Shown piece after piece: positions 1 to 7,700 of a stretch of 31,342 nt of DNA. The DNA is from an uncultured Mollicutes bacterium (GTDB lineage Bacteria; Bacillota_I; Bacilli_A; Acholeplasmatales; Anaeroplasmataceae): positions 1-31,342 of the forward strand of contig UQGR01000024.1 of NCBI GenBank assembly GCA_900540705.1. Direction: 5' to 3'. The notes below the pieces were generated by a model. The model worked only from the letters and a program-made list of their open reading frames with translations. It was not told the origin of the DNA and ran no database searches. The first letter of the stretch is position 1. Every line of letters begins with the position of its first letter. The translations under genes were made by a program, and so were the position numbers.

Positions 1-1
1 C

Positions 2-367
2 ATCATTTTATCGGTTTTACCTAAAATGAAGGAGATAGATCCTAACCTGATGGACGCTAGCCTAGATTTAGGGATTCGCCCTTTGAAGTCAGTGATTAAG
101 GTTTTAGTCCCTGCAATCAGTGGTGGTATCTTTTCAGGTGTGATTTTGGCATTTACCATTAGCTTTGAGGATTTTGTTGTAGGCTATTTTACGACGGGAA
201 ATGGCTTTAATACGCTTTCTATATGGATATATTCTTCCATAGGACGAAAATCCCTATTCCCTGGTGTGTATGCATTTTCGACGGCATTAACTGTCATTTC
301 TATGCTACTCATCGTTTTATATGCAATCTTTATGAAGGGAAGAAGACATCATGCGAAGAAGAATTAG
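2..367 (+). CDS. potC: Polyamine-type ABC transporter permease PotC, 5'-truncated by window edge
   Basis: This is the C-terminal part of an inner-membrane permease of a spermidine/putrescine-type importer. The frame is open from base 2, so the first ATG at 26 is an internal Met and not the start. The cytoplasmic EAA loop that docks on the ATPase is visible (DASLDLGI followed by IKVLVPAISGGIFSG), and hydrophobic membrane segments follow. The motif FTISFEDFVVGYF matches the PotC signature and closely resembles FTMSIDDFIITYF of the second PotC at 4808-5671. The end overlaps the following potD by 17 bases, so the two are translated together. The genes potA and potB of this set should lie upstream of the window. 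The family assignment is strong; the exact substrate is inferred. Confidence 0.9.
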   Translation: MILSVLPKMKEIDPNLMDASLDLGIRPLKSVIKVLVPAISGGIFSGVILAFTISFEDFVVGYFTTGNGFNTLSIWIYSSIGRKSLFPGVYAFSTALTVISMLLIVLYAIFMKGRRHHAKKN

Positions 368-1700
368 TGCTTTGTTTATCCTAGGACTCTTAATGATTGT
401 TTTATCCTCCTGTCAAAATCGAAATGTACTTTTGTTTTTGAACTGGGGAGAGTATGTAGATGAGGCTATGCTAGAGGAATTTGAAAGAATCTACAACTGT
501 GAGGTTGTGATGGATTTAGGGGAATCCAATGAAATTTTTTACTCTAAGGTCCGTGGAGGAACCACCTGCTATGATGTTGTGGCTCCATCTGACTATATGG
601 TAGAAAAGATGTACCATAACGACATGCTTGCCAAAATAGATTTTTCTTTGCTTTCTAATTTCGATTTAGAAAATCGGATGCCAGGAGTAAAGGGGATTGC
701 AGAAACGCTGGAGACCAAGGAGCCTGGAATTACAGATTACTATGTTCCATATCTTTGGGGTACCTGGGGAATCATGTATTCTACGCTGAAGGAGGGATTA
801 GAGGAGGCCATCCTTTCGTCTTCTAATCAGTGGGCCTGTCTATTTGACCGAAGTGTACTTCCAGATAATACTCAAGTAGCGATGTATGATTCTCACCTAC
901 ATGCCTATTATGCAGTATGCCGGTATTTAGGGCTAGATACCGCCAAAGAATTAGAACAGGGTGATCTAGATAAAATCTATCAAACGATTAAAAATGTACA
1001 TTTTGATGCTTGGGGAACCGATGATATCAAAAAGGATATCGTTGCCAAAAATCGAGATTTGGGATTCATGTGGACGGGAGATTTCTTGTATTATTATTGT
1101 GAAAATATTGCCAATGTCGTGATGGATGCCTATTTGGCTGGAGATGTAGAACTCTCTAAAATTATGGATATGGTAAAAATTCTTACAGGTAAGGAGCGTA
1201 TCTACAAGGACTCCTATCAGGTAGGCTTTGATATCTTCATTCCTACAGATACGGTTGCCTTTTGTGATAATTTTGTAATCCCAAAGACAGCGGCGCACTA
1301 CGATTTAGCCTTGAAGTTCATCAATTACATGTGTGGAAGAAGTGAGGGGGTAGATGAGGTAGACCCTGCCTTTGCCAATACCTATTATGTAAGCTATAAC
1401 TCCCCTTATTTGGATGTCTATGCCGATATTCTTTCCTTAAAGGATTCTCAATTTACTGTTGAGGATAAGGACGTATATGAAGAAGAGGTAGGAAGTGGAG
1501 TGGACTCCTATGATTCTAGCCTATACTGGAAGGTCTATGATATGGCTATTGGAATTGCCTTTGAGAAGTATTATCCAAAGGAGGAGAATATTCCTTTGCC
1601 AGATGGTGGCGTTAAGCGGTATCGAGGAGACATTTTAAATAGCTTTTCTAGAGGCTATATTAATAAAATCAATTCTACCTTTAACAACGCTAGAGCCTAA
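351..1700 (+). CDS. potD: Polyamine-type ABC transporter substrate-binding lipoprotein PotD (first copy)
   Basis: The product is an extracellular solute-binding protein that delivers spermidine, putrescine or a related cation to the PotBC permease. Residues 1-21 form a lipoprotein signal peptide ending in the lipobox LSSC with Cys21, so the mature protein should be tethered to the outer face of the membrane. The mature start LFLNWGEYVDEAML and the later YDVVAPSDYMVEKM and FDAWGTDDIKKD are PotD-family signatures shared with the second PotD at 5668-6786. At 449 residues it is about 80 longer than the second copy. Much of the extra length lies after residue 330, in an acidic stretch (EDKDVYEEEVGSG) with no counterpart in the second copy. 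Translation is coupled to the preceding potC by overlap, and a terminator follows directly. Confidence 0.9.
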   Translation: MRRRISALFILGLLMIVLSSCQNRNVLLFLNWGEYVDEAMLEEFERIYNCEVVMDLGESNEIFYSKVRGGTTCYDVVAPSDYMVEKMYHNDMLAKIDFSLLSNFDLENRMPGVKGIAETLETKEPGITDYYVPYLWGTWGIMYSTLKEGLEEAILSSSNQWACLFDRSVLPDNTQVAMYDSHLHAYYAVCRYLGLDTAKELEQGDLDKIYQTIKNVHFDAWGTDDIKKDIVAKNRDLGFMWTGDFLYYYCENIANVVMDAYLAGDVELSKIMDMVKILTGKERIYKDSYQVGFDIFIPTDTVAFCDNFVIPKTAAHYDLALKFINYMCGRSEGVDEVDPAFANTYYVSYNSPYLDVYADILSLKDSQFTVEDKDVYEEEVGSGVDSYDSSLYWKVYDMAIGIAFEKYYPKEENIPLPDGGVKRYRGDILNSFSRGYINKINSTFNNARA

Positions 1701-1719
1701 AATAAATCTATATATTTAT

Positions 1720-1750
1720 GCTGAAAGTTATTTAATGCTTTCAGCTTTTT
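1720..1750 (+). terminator. Intrinsic terminator after first potD
   Basis: Perfect 8-bp arms GCTGAAAG (1720-1727) and CTTTCAGC (1738-1745) are followed by a T run. It separates the first transporter operon from the regulator-led second one. Confidence 0.85.
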
Positions 1751-1778
1751 ATTTTATAAAATAGTTCCTGTCTTATTC

Positions 1779-1807
1779 TTGCATTCCCCTATCAAAAATA
1801 GTATAAT
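1779..1807 (+). promoter_or_regulatory. Sigma-A promoter of the XRE-potABCD operon
   Basis: TTGCAT (1779-1784) and TATAAT (1802-1807) are separated by 17 bp, the optimal spacing. It lies just downstream of the potD terminator and about 78 bases before the regulator gene. Confidence 0.8.
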
Positions 1808-1827
1808 AGCATTGTTATGAAAAATGT

Positions 1828-1856
1828 TTAGGAATTTCTTACTAAAAGTTTAGTAA
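1828..1856 (+). promoter_or_regulatory. Candidate operator: inverted and repeated TTTAGTAA half-sites
   Basis: A perfect palindrome TTACTAAA-AG-TTTAGTAA spans 1839-1856. A further half-site TTTAGGAA (1828-1835) lies just upstream, in opposite orientation to TTACTAAA. The block sits just downstream of the predicted transcription start and before the XRE regulator gene. It is the obvious candidate site for autoregulation by that protein. The symmetry is seen directly; the binding protein is inferred. Confidence 0.6.
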
Positions 1857-1885
1857 TGAAAAACCTTATTTAGGGAGGGAAACCG

Positions 1886-2419
1886 ATGAATTTAGGACTG
1901 AAAATTAAGGAAAGAAGAACCCTTTTGATGCTTACGCAGGAAGAGCTTGCCAACCGTTGTGAGCTAACTAAGGGCTATATATCTCAGCTGGAAAACAATA
2001 AGGTTTCTCCCTCGATTGAAACTTTAGAAATCATTTTAGAGGTTCTGGGAACCAACTTTTCCACCTTTTTTCATGAGGATAAGAAACAAGAAATTATCTT
2101 TACGGAGGAAGAACAGTATACAAAGCAGTTTGAGGGATATCGTCAAACCTGGTTAGTCCCCACCTCGCAGGAGCATACCCTAGAGCCGATTCTAGTAGAG
2201 ATAGAACCGAATCAGGAAACCTTCAAGGATTATCCGCATCCAGGAGAGGAATTTGGATACGTGATTGAAGGAGAGATTGTGGTATCCTATGGAGATATGA
2301 AAAAGGTTTGTAGGGCTGGAGAGTCCTTCTATATTACAACCAATTCAGAGCATTATATTGAGAATAAATCGGATAAAATAGCCCGATTGGTGTGGGTTTC
2401 TACCCCACCTAATTTTTAA
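1886..2419 (+). CDS. XRE-family HTH regulator with C-terminal cupin domain (PuuR-like)
   Basis: This is a DNA-binding regulator of 177 residues. Residues 5-62 form a Cro/C1-type helix-turn-helix (RRTLLMLTQEELANRC, then KGYISQLENNKVSPS). Residues 105-175 form a small cupin barrel (HPGEEFGYVIEGEIVVSYGD, then AGESFYITTNSEHYIEN) that could bind a small ligand. This architecture is that of PuuR and similar regulators, several of which control polyamine or amino-acid metabolism. It is the first gene of the potABCD operon, 18 bases before the chosen potA start, so regulation of polyamine uptake is a reasonable inference. The ribosome binding site GGGAGGG lies 6 bases before the ATG. A repeated palindrome (1828-1856) lies upstream and is its probable operator. 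The ligand is unknown. Confidence 0.85.
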   Translation: MNLGLKIKERRTLLMLTQEELANRCELTKGYISQLENNKVSPSIETLEIILEVLGTNFSTFFHEDKKQEIIFTEEEQYTKQFEGYRQTWLVPTSQEHTLEPILVEIEPNQETFKDYPHPGEEFGYVIEGEIVVSYGDMKKVCRAGESFYITTNSEHYIENKSDKIARLVWVSTPPNF

Positions 2420-2437
2420 GGAATGAGGAGTAAAGCG

Positions 2438-3973
2438 ATGGCAAATAAATTAATTGAATTAAAAAATATCCATAAGGCCTTTGGAGATAATGTCGTAATT
2501 GATGATTTTAGTCTCTATGTGAATGAGAATGAATTCATTACCTTGGTCGGCCCCTCTGGCTGTGGTAAAACGACCATTTTGAGAATGATAGGTGGCTTTG
2601 AAAGTCCAGACCGTGGACAAATCATCTTAGATGGAGTGACCATCAATACAATCCCTGCCTACCAAAGACCAGTCAACACTGTATTTCAAAAATACGCCTT
2701 ATTTCCTCATTTGAATGTGTTTGAGAATGTGGCATTTGGACTTAAGAATTTCAGTCGAATCCTTTCAGATATCAAGAATAGTGTTGCTGCTAAATATGAG
2801 GATGAAAGAAACAGATGTCTTAGGGAGCTCCAGACGGAAGAGAAGGATAAGGAGACAAAGCTAAAGCTAAAACAACGACTAAAGGAGATTAAACACCAGA
2901 TTCAGCAGGAAACTACAATTGAGAAAAATAAGCTGATTGAAACTAAGCTAGCTGAGGTAGAACAAAAATATGAGCCTATTTTAGAGGATTTGGATCGGCA
3001 GATTGATATAGAGTGGGAAAAGGATGATGAGGTGAAGGAGGCAAAGAACCGCATCAAGGAGATTAAAGGTCTAATTGAGGAGCAGGTTAGTCAGGGAATG
3101 CCCGAGTCTAAGGCCTCTAAGCCTTATGAGGCCGAGCTAAAGAAACTCAATAAGATAGCTGTTTGGAGTGAACTAGAACGACTAGAAAAGCTCAAGAAGC
3201 AGACGCTTAAGGATAAGGCTTTGGAAATTAAATCTGCCAAATCCTTGATGCTAAATAAAAAACAGATTCGAGAAAAGGTGCTAGAGGCCTTAAAGATGGT
3301 AAAGCTTGAGGGCTATGAGGAACGAAAAATTGACCAGATGAGTGGTGGGCAGCAGCAGAGAGTGGCTATCGCAAGAGCCATCGTCAATCGTCCTCGCATC
3401 CTCTTATTAGATGAATCACTTTCTGCCTTAGATTTAAAGCTTAGACAGGAAATGCAGTATGAGCTTAAGGAGCTTCAAAGAAGAGTGGGAATTACCTTTA
3501 TTTTTGTCACTCATGACCAGGAGGAGGCTCTTACTATGTCAGACACCATTGTCGTTATGGATAAGGGAGTAATCCAGCAGATTGGTTCACCTATGGATAT
3601 TTACAATGAACCAAAGAACCGCTTTGTCGCTAACTTTATTGGTGAATCTAATATCATCCGTGGAACCTATATGGGAAATAAAAAAGTCAAATTTATGGAT
3701 GAAATTTTTGAGTGTGTGGATGAAAACTTTGAAGAAGGAGAAGCCTGTGATGTGGTAATTCGTCCTGAGGATTGGGATGTGGTTCCAATAGAGGAGGCAA
3801 AGCTGATAGGTGTCGTGACAGATCTTGTATTTAAGGGAGTACATTTTGAAATCTGTGCCGATATCTGTGGAATGGAATTTGTAATCCATGATTATGAAAT
3901 TGTACAGGTAGGAGATAAGATTGGACTTCGGGTTGATCCGTATGAAATCCATCTTATGAAGGTAAATGAATAG
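2438..3973 (+). CDS. potA: Polyamine-type ABC transporter ATPase PotA with large charged helical insertion
   Basis: This ATPase should power the PotBC permease from the cytoplasmic side. The start at 2438 is chosen over the in-frame ATG at 2423 because GAGGAG (2425-2430) lies 7 bases before it and overlaps the upstream alternative. Counting from MANKL, the Walker A is GPSGCGKTT (38-46), the Q-loop VFQKYALFPHL is near 82-92, the signature is MSGGQQQRV (301-309), the Walker B is RILLLDES (320-327) and the H-loop His is near 357. A TOBE-like regulatory domain follows (about 400-511). Between Q-loop and signature, residues of roughly 106-272 are extra: a Lys/Glu-rich, strongly helical and probably coiled-coil segment. 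Ordinary PotA proteins (about 370 residues) have only a short linker there. Oversized PotA is known in Mycoplasma. All nucleotide-binding motifs are intact, so it is probably active. Confidence 0.92.
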   Translation: MANKLIELKNIHKAFGDNVVIDDFSLYVNENEFITLVGPSGCGKTTILRMIGGFESPDRGQIILDGVTINTIPAYQRPVNTVFQKYALFPHLNVFENVAFGLKNFSRILSDIKNSVAAKYEDERNRCLRELQTEEKDKETKLKLKQRLKEIKHQIQQETTIEKNKLIETKLAEVEQKYEPILEDLDRQIDIEWEKDDEVKEAKNRIKEIKGLIEEQVSQGMPESKASKPYEAELKKLNKIAVWSELERLEKLKKQTLKDKALEIKSAKSLMLNKKQIREKVLEALKMVKLEGYEERKIDQMSGGQQQRVAIARAIVNRPRILLLDESLSALDLKLRQEMQYELKELQRRVGITFIFVTHDQEEALTMSDTIVVMDKGVIQQIGSPMDIYNEPKNRFVANFIGESNIIRGTYMGNKKVKFMDEIFECVDENFEEGEACDVVIRPEDWDVVPIEEAKLIGVVTDLVFKGVHFEICADICGMEFVIHDYEIVQVGDKIGLRVDPYEIHLMKVNE

Positions 3974-4811
3974 CTTTAAAAAATATTCCATACCTTATAT
4001 TGTTTGGATTGTAATCTTTACAGGAATTCCCTTACTCCTGATGATTTTATTTGCCTTTTCTACGGTGGAAACCTTCTCTGTCTATAGCTTTAATTTTTCA
4101 GAGTATCAGTTTACCTTTCAAAATTTTGAAAGGTTGTCTGAAATGACCTTTTTAAATGCCTTTGGAAGAAGTATTTTATATGCTGTGATTGCCACTATAT
4201 TATGTATTTTGATTGGCTATCCTATTGCATATTTCATTTCTAGTTCTCACTTTAAGCATAAGTATTTATTGTTGTTAATTTTTATTATGCCGATGTGGAC
4301 GAATATGCTTCTAAGAATTCAAACCATCAACAATCTTTTATCAGAGAATAGCTTTCTATCTAATGTCTTTCATATTTCCATCAATTTGACAGACTATAAG
4401 GCTTTGAAAATTATTCTCGTTATGACGATTGTCTATTTGCCTTTTATGATTTTACCCATCTATACGGTTTTAGAAAAAATAGATAAATCCTATGTTGAGG
4501 CCTCTAATGATTTAGGAGCCAACAAACTGAAAAGCTTTGTTAAAATCACTCTACCTTTGAGTCTAAAGGGAGTTATTTCAGGAATTATGATGGTATTTTT
4601 ACCAGCCGCTATGGGCTTTACTATTCCACAAATCGTGACGAATGGTGACCCTGAATTTCGAATGGTAGGTCAGCTTATAGAACGTCAGTTTAAGTCCTCC
4701 CATACCTTCTTTAACATTGGAAGTCTATGGAGCTTAGTGATTATCATTTTTGTCTTAGGGTCTCTTTATATTATCTCTAAGGTAGATGAGGAAGGAGAGA
4801 CGCTATTATGA
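3966..4811 (+). CDS. potB: Polyamine-type ABC transporter permease PotB
   Basis: This integral membrane permease of 281 residues has about six hydrophobic segments (the first near residues 8-28, ending after IIIFVLGSLYIIS). It should form a heterodimeric channel with PotC. The ATPase-docking EAA loop reads EASNDLGANKLKSFVKITLP, followed by a membrane segment. The PotB-typical FLPAAMGFTIPQIVTNG is present. The gene begins 8 bases inside potA and ends with a 4-base overlap with potC, so translation of the four transporter genes is coupled. The assignment follows from motif and gene order; substrate specificity is not visible. Confidence 0.92.
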   Translation: MNSFKKYSIPYIVWIVIFTGIPLLLMILFAFSTVETFSVYSFNFSEYQFTFQNFERLSEMTFLNAFGRSILYAVIATILCILIGYPIAYFISSSHFKHKYLLLLIFIMPMWTNMLLRIQTINNLLSENSFLSNVFHISINLTDYKALKIILVMTIVYLPFMILPIYTVLEKIDKSYVEASNDLGANKLKSFVKITLPLSLKGVISGIMMVFLPAAMGFTIPQIVTNGDPEFRMVGQLIERQFKSSHTFFNIGSLWSLVIIIFVLGSLYIISKVDEEGETLL

Positions 4812-5671
4812 TGGAACAGCAGATTAAGGTAGAAGTACCTAAAAGTCAAATAACCCTTAAAATTACAAAGCGGGTGGGCATCATTTTCTTCTTTGCTGCC
4901 GTATTACTCGTGACCTACATTCCTATTTTGGTGATTGGACTCACCTCCTTTTCGACCCATACCAGTGGCTATCAAATGCCAGGAGTTACCTTGAAGTGGT
5001 ATGGAATGCTGGTGCAAAACAAAAATCTCTTCAAGGCCATCACCTTCACGCTAGAGATTACGGTATTATCGACGATTCTATCTACCATTTTTGGAACCTT
5101 TACAGCGATTGGAATCAATGCGTTAAGTAAGAAGTGGAAGAAGCGAATGATTATTTTAAATAATATCCCCATCTTAAATGCAGATATTGTTACTGCAGCC
5201 TTTCTTTTGATCATCTTTCAGGTGATGTCGATTGTGCTACAGACCAATATCATCTCCCAGTATGGTAGGCTTACAACCCTAATCGCCCATGTATTGTTTT
5301 CTACTCCTTATGTAGTTTTATCTGTATTACCTAAGCTATCTAAGGACAATGACCTATATGAGGCAGCTTTAGATTTAGGGTGTACGCCTAGAGAGGCTTT
5401 GGATAAGGTCATTCTTCCAAATATAAAAACAGGTATCTTTTCAGGAGCTCTTTTAGCCTTTACGATGAGTATCGATGATTTCATCATTACCTACTTTGTA
5501 AGCGGTAGTAATCAAAACTTCTCCACCTGGCTCTATGGAAATCTAAAACAGCAGAGGAATGGACAGTGGAACCAGGCCTGTGCCTACAATACTATTTTGA
5601 TGGTGGTTACCTTTGCAGGTATTTTAATTTATCAGATTCTTAAAAACCGAAAGAAGGTGGACAAAAAATGA
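4808..5671 (+). CDS. potC: Polyamine-type ABC transporter permease PotC (second copy)
   Basis: This is the second permease subunit, 287 residues with about six membrane segments. An N-terminal cytoplasmic tail of about 24 residues (EVPKSQITLKITKR) precedes the first. The EAA loop is EAALDLGCTPREALDKVILP, followed by GIFSGALLAFTMSIDDFIITYF, the same PotC signature seen in the truncated gene at the left edge. Two adjacent ATG codons (4808 and 4811) could serve as start; GGAGAG lies about 10 bases upstream of the first. It overlaps potB and potD by 4 bases each. Confidence 0.92.
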   Translation: MMEQQIKVEVPKSQITLKITKRVGIIFFFAAVLLVTYIPILVIGLTSFSTHTSGYQMPGVTLKWYGMLVQNKNLFKAITFTLEITVLSTILSTIFGTFTAIGINALSKKWKKRMIILNNIPILNADIVTAAFLLIIFQVMSIVLQTNIISQYGRLTTLIAHVLFSTPYVVLSVLPKLSKDNDLYEAALDLGCTPREALDKVILPNIKTGIFSGALLAFTMSIDDFIITYFVSGSNQNFSTWLYGNLKQQRNGQWNQACAYNTILMVVTFAGILIYQILKNRKKVDKK

Positions 5672-6786
5672 AAAAATGGATAGGCTTTGTTTTATTGTTT
5701 GTGATTGTCCTTATCTTTGTGTTTACAGGAAGTGGAAAGGGTGCAGACCTATTAATTTTAAACTGGGGCGACTATATGTCTGGAGAAGTGATAGAGGCCT
5801 TTGAGTCTACCTATGGCGTTACGGTCAAGGAGGTTACAGTAGAATCTAATGAGCAAATGTATCAAAATATATTGAACCAAAGTGCAGAGTATGATTTGGT
5901 GGTACCCTCTGATTATATGCTTGACCAAATGCGAGAGGATGGACTCATTTTAGAGCTTGATTTCTCTAGACTGGAGAATTATCAAGAGGATGTCTTTGTT
6001 GCTGAACTGAACACTCTTTTGAATTCAGAGGATTGTCAGGCCTATAAAAATTATTGTTTACCTTACTTCTGGGGGTCTCTAGGAATTATGTATTCTAAGA
6101 GAAAGGCTGGTGTAGAGGAGGCCGTTTTAGAGCATGGCTTTAAGGTCTTTTTTGAACAGAACTTACTTCCTACAGGAACTACTGTGGGGATGTATAATGT
6201 TTCAAGGGACGCCCTTGCAGCAGCAGAGCTCTATTTGGGATATTCCCTAAATACGACGGATAAGACTAAAATAGATGAATGCCTAGAGCTATTAAAGAAT
6301 ACACATTTTGATCATTGGGGAACCGATGAGCTCAAAAAAAATGTCTCTCAAGGCAATCTAGATATTGCCTTAGTTTATTCTGGAGATTTCTTTGACGCCT
6401 ACTATTCGGATGTAGAGGCAGACCAGTTAGATAATTTAGAAAAGTATTCCATCTATGCCCCAAAGGAGCATAACAATGTGTTCTTTGATGGTCTTGCGAT
6501 TCCCTCAACCTCAACCAATCCAGAACTGGCCTATAAGTTTTTGGATTTCATGCTGGAATTTGAAAACTCCTATATGAATGCTGAATTTGTAGGTTATTGT
6601 CCAACACTAGATTCTGTCTTTCAGGAGGTCTTAGTCAGTGAGGACTGGGAGGATGTGATGGAGATTGAGGCCTATAATCCTACCAATATCATCAATTATC
6701 CATGCGCCAAAGCTGAGGTTTATAAGTACCTAGGTAGTGAAATTTATGCGTATATTGAGTCTAAATTTATTTCTATTTTAGGCTAA
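5668..6786 (+). CDS. potD: Polyamine-type substrate-binding protein PotD (second copy), without lipobox
   Basis: This solute-binding protein of 372 residues carries the same family signatures as the first copy (LLILNWGDYMSGEVI, YDLVVPSDYMLDQM, FDHWGTDELKKN). The N-terminus is a Lys-Lys start followed by a hydrophobic stretch to about residue 20 and then GSGKGAD. There is no cysteine, so it cannot be a standard lipoprotein, unlike the first PotD. It may stay attached by an uncleaved helix or be released by signal peptidase I. The frame is intact throughout, so this is not a frameshift effect. It is the last gene of the operon, starts 4 bases inside potC, and is followed by a strong terminator. 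Confidence 0.9.
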   Translation: MKKWIGFVLLFVIVLIFVFTGSGKGADLLILNWGDYMSGEVIEAFESTYGVTVKEVTVESNEQMYQNILNQSAEYDLVVPSDYMLDQMREDGLILELDFSRLENYQEDVFVAELNTLLNSEDCQAYKNYCLPYFWGSLGIMYSKRKAGVEEAVLEHGFKVFFEQNLLPTGTTVGMYNVSRDALAAAELYLGYSLNTTDKTKIDECLELLKNTHFDHWGTDELKKNVSQGNLDIALVYSGDFFDAYYSDVEADQLDNLEKYSIYAPKEHNNVFFDGLAIPSTSTNPELAYKFLDFMLEFENSYMNAEFVGYCPTLDSVFQEVLVSEDWEDVMEIEAYNPTNIINYPCAKAEVYKYLGSEIYAYIESKFISILG

Positions 6787-6802
6787 ATCAAAGTTTATAT
6801 GT

Positions 6803-6846
6803 AAAAAGCTTTAGAAATATGTTAAAATATACTAAAGCTTTTTATT
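6803..6846 (+). terminator. Intrinsic terminator after potABCD
   Basis: Perfect 12-bp arms AAAAAGCTTTAG (6803-6814) and CTAAAGCTTTTT (6832-6843) enclose a 17-base AT-rich loop. The A-rich 5' arm means it could also work in reverse. Confidence 0.8.
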
Positions 6847-6863
6847 TTGTTAGAGGTTGACAT

Positions 6864-7700
6864 ATGAAAATTGATTTAAAAGAAAAATCCTTATCCTTAA
6901 AGGAAGCATTGAACCAAGCGAAAGAAGGGGATATTCTTTATTTAGAGGATAAGGAATATAAAGAAAAAATTATCATTGATAAACCAAATCTTACTTTACT
7001 AGGTCAGCCGAATACTAAAATCACGTATGGAGCATCCCATGGAACGATTCTTCCTGCTGAGCTGGGTGGAGATGGAAAGAAGACCTTTGGAACGACTGGG
7101 TCAGCCACCTGCACGGTTAAACCAAGTGCTTCTGGGTTTAAGGCGGTTTCCATCCAATTTGAAAATAGCTTTAAAAGAAATCAGGAATCTGGTGGGCAGG
7201 CTGTAGCCTTTAAATCCGAATGTAATAATATCACTTTAAGGAATTGTAAATTTTTATCTCATCAGGATACCTTATATATCGATGAAGGTAAAGGAAATAT
7301 CGTTCAGGATTGTTATATAGAAGGAGATATTGATTTTATCTTTGGAAGTGCAGATTGCCTATTTCTCAATTGCCAAATTCATGCCATTCAGGAGGAAAGA
7401 CAGATTGCCTACTATACAGCTCCTTCTACCCTAAAGAGAAATGAGCAGGGCTTTGAATTTAGAGGCTGTCATTTTACAGCAGATCGAGGGATGGAGCTAT
7501 CTATTGGTCGTGCTTGGTTTCCAGGTGGAGCTAAGGAGCCTCTTCATCCAAGACTTAAGCTGGTAAATTGTACACTTTTAGAAAAAACCAGTCTAGGTCT
7601 AAAGCGGATGCATAGAGATAATCCAACGAATTATGTTTTTACGATTGAGGATTGCAGGCTAGAACAGGAGGAATATGATGAAGAAGAAGCAAAAGGATAA
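6864..7700 (+). CDS. Pectinesterase-like protein (CE8 fold) without signal peptide
   Basis: The protein has 278 residues with the right-handed beta-helix signatures of carbohydrate esterase family 8. In order these are GTTGSATCTV, SGGQAVAFKSE, FLSHQDTLYIDEG, EGDIDFIFGSADCLFLNC and LSIGRAWF. They include the family's two Gln, two Asp and the Arg-x-Trp active-site residues. Known members remove methyl esters from pectin. The N-terminus MKIDLKEKSLSLKEA is hydrophilic, so no Sec export is predicted and the enzyme appears cytoplasmic, where it could only act on imported oligosaccharides or another ester. GAGGT lies 7 bases before the ATG. No pectate lyase or sugar transporter lies nearby, and the next gene overlaps its 3' end by 23 bases. 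The fold is clear; the substrate is not. Confidence 0.85.
   Translation: MKIDLKEKSLSLKEALNQAKEGDILYLEDKEYKEKIIIDKPNLTLLGQPNTKITYGASHGTILPAELGGDGKKTFGTTGSATCTVKPSASGFKAVSIQFENSFKRNQESGGQAVAFKSECNNITLRNCKFLSHQDTLYIDEGKGNIVQDCYIEGDIDFIFGSADCLFLNCQIHAIQEERQIAYYTAPSTLKRNEQGFEFRGCHFTADRGMELSIGRAWFPGGAKEPLHPRLKLVNCTLLEKTSLGLKRMHRDNPTNYVFTIEDCRLEQEEYDEEEAKG

Noticed and set aside
966..1298. Minus-strand reading frame of 110 codons inside potD
   Set aside because: It lies wholly within a well-supported gene and has no ribosome binding site or family features.
2750..3263. PotA insertion as a frameshift or gene fusion artefact
   Set aside because: The frame is continuous, both ATPase halves are intact, codon use is like the neighbours, and large PotA forms are known in Mycoplasma.
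5668..5740. Frameshift explaining the missing lipobox of the second PotD
   Set aside because: The start overlaps potC in the same ATGA manner as its neighbours and the frame is clean to the conserved LNWGDY motif.
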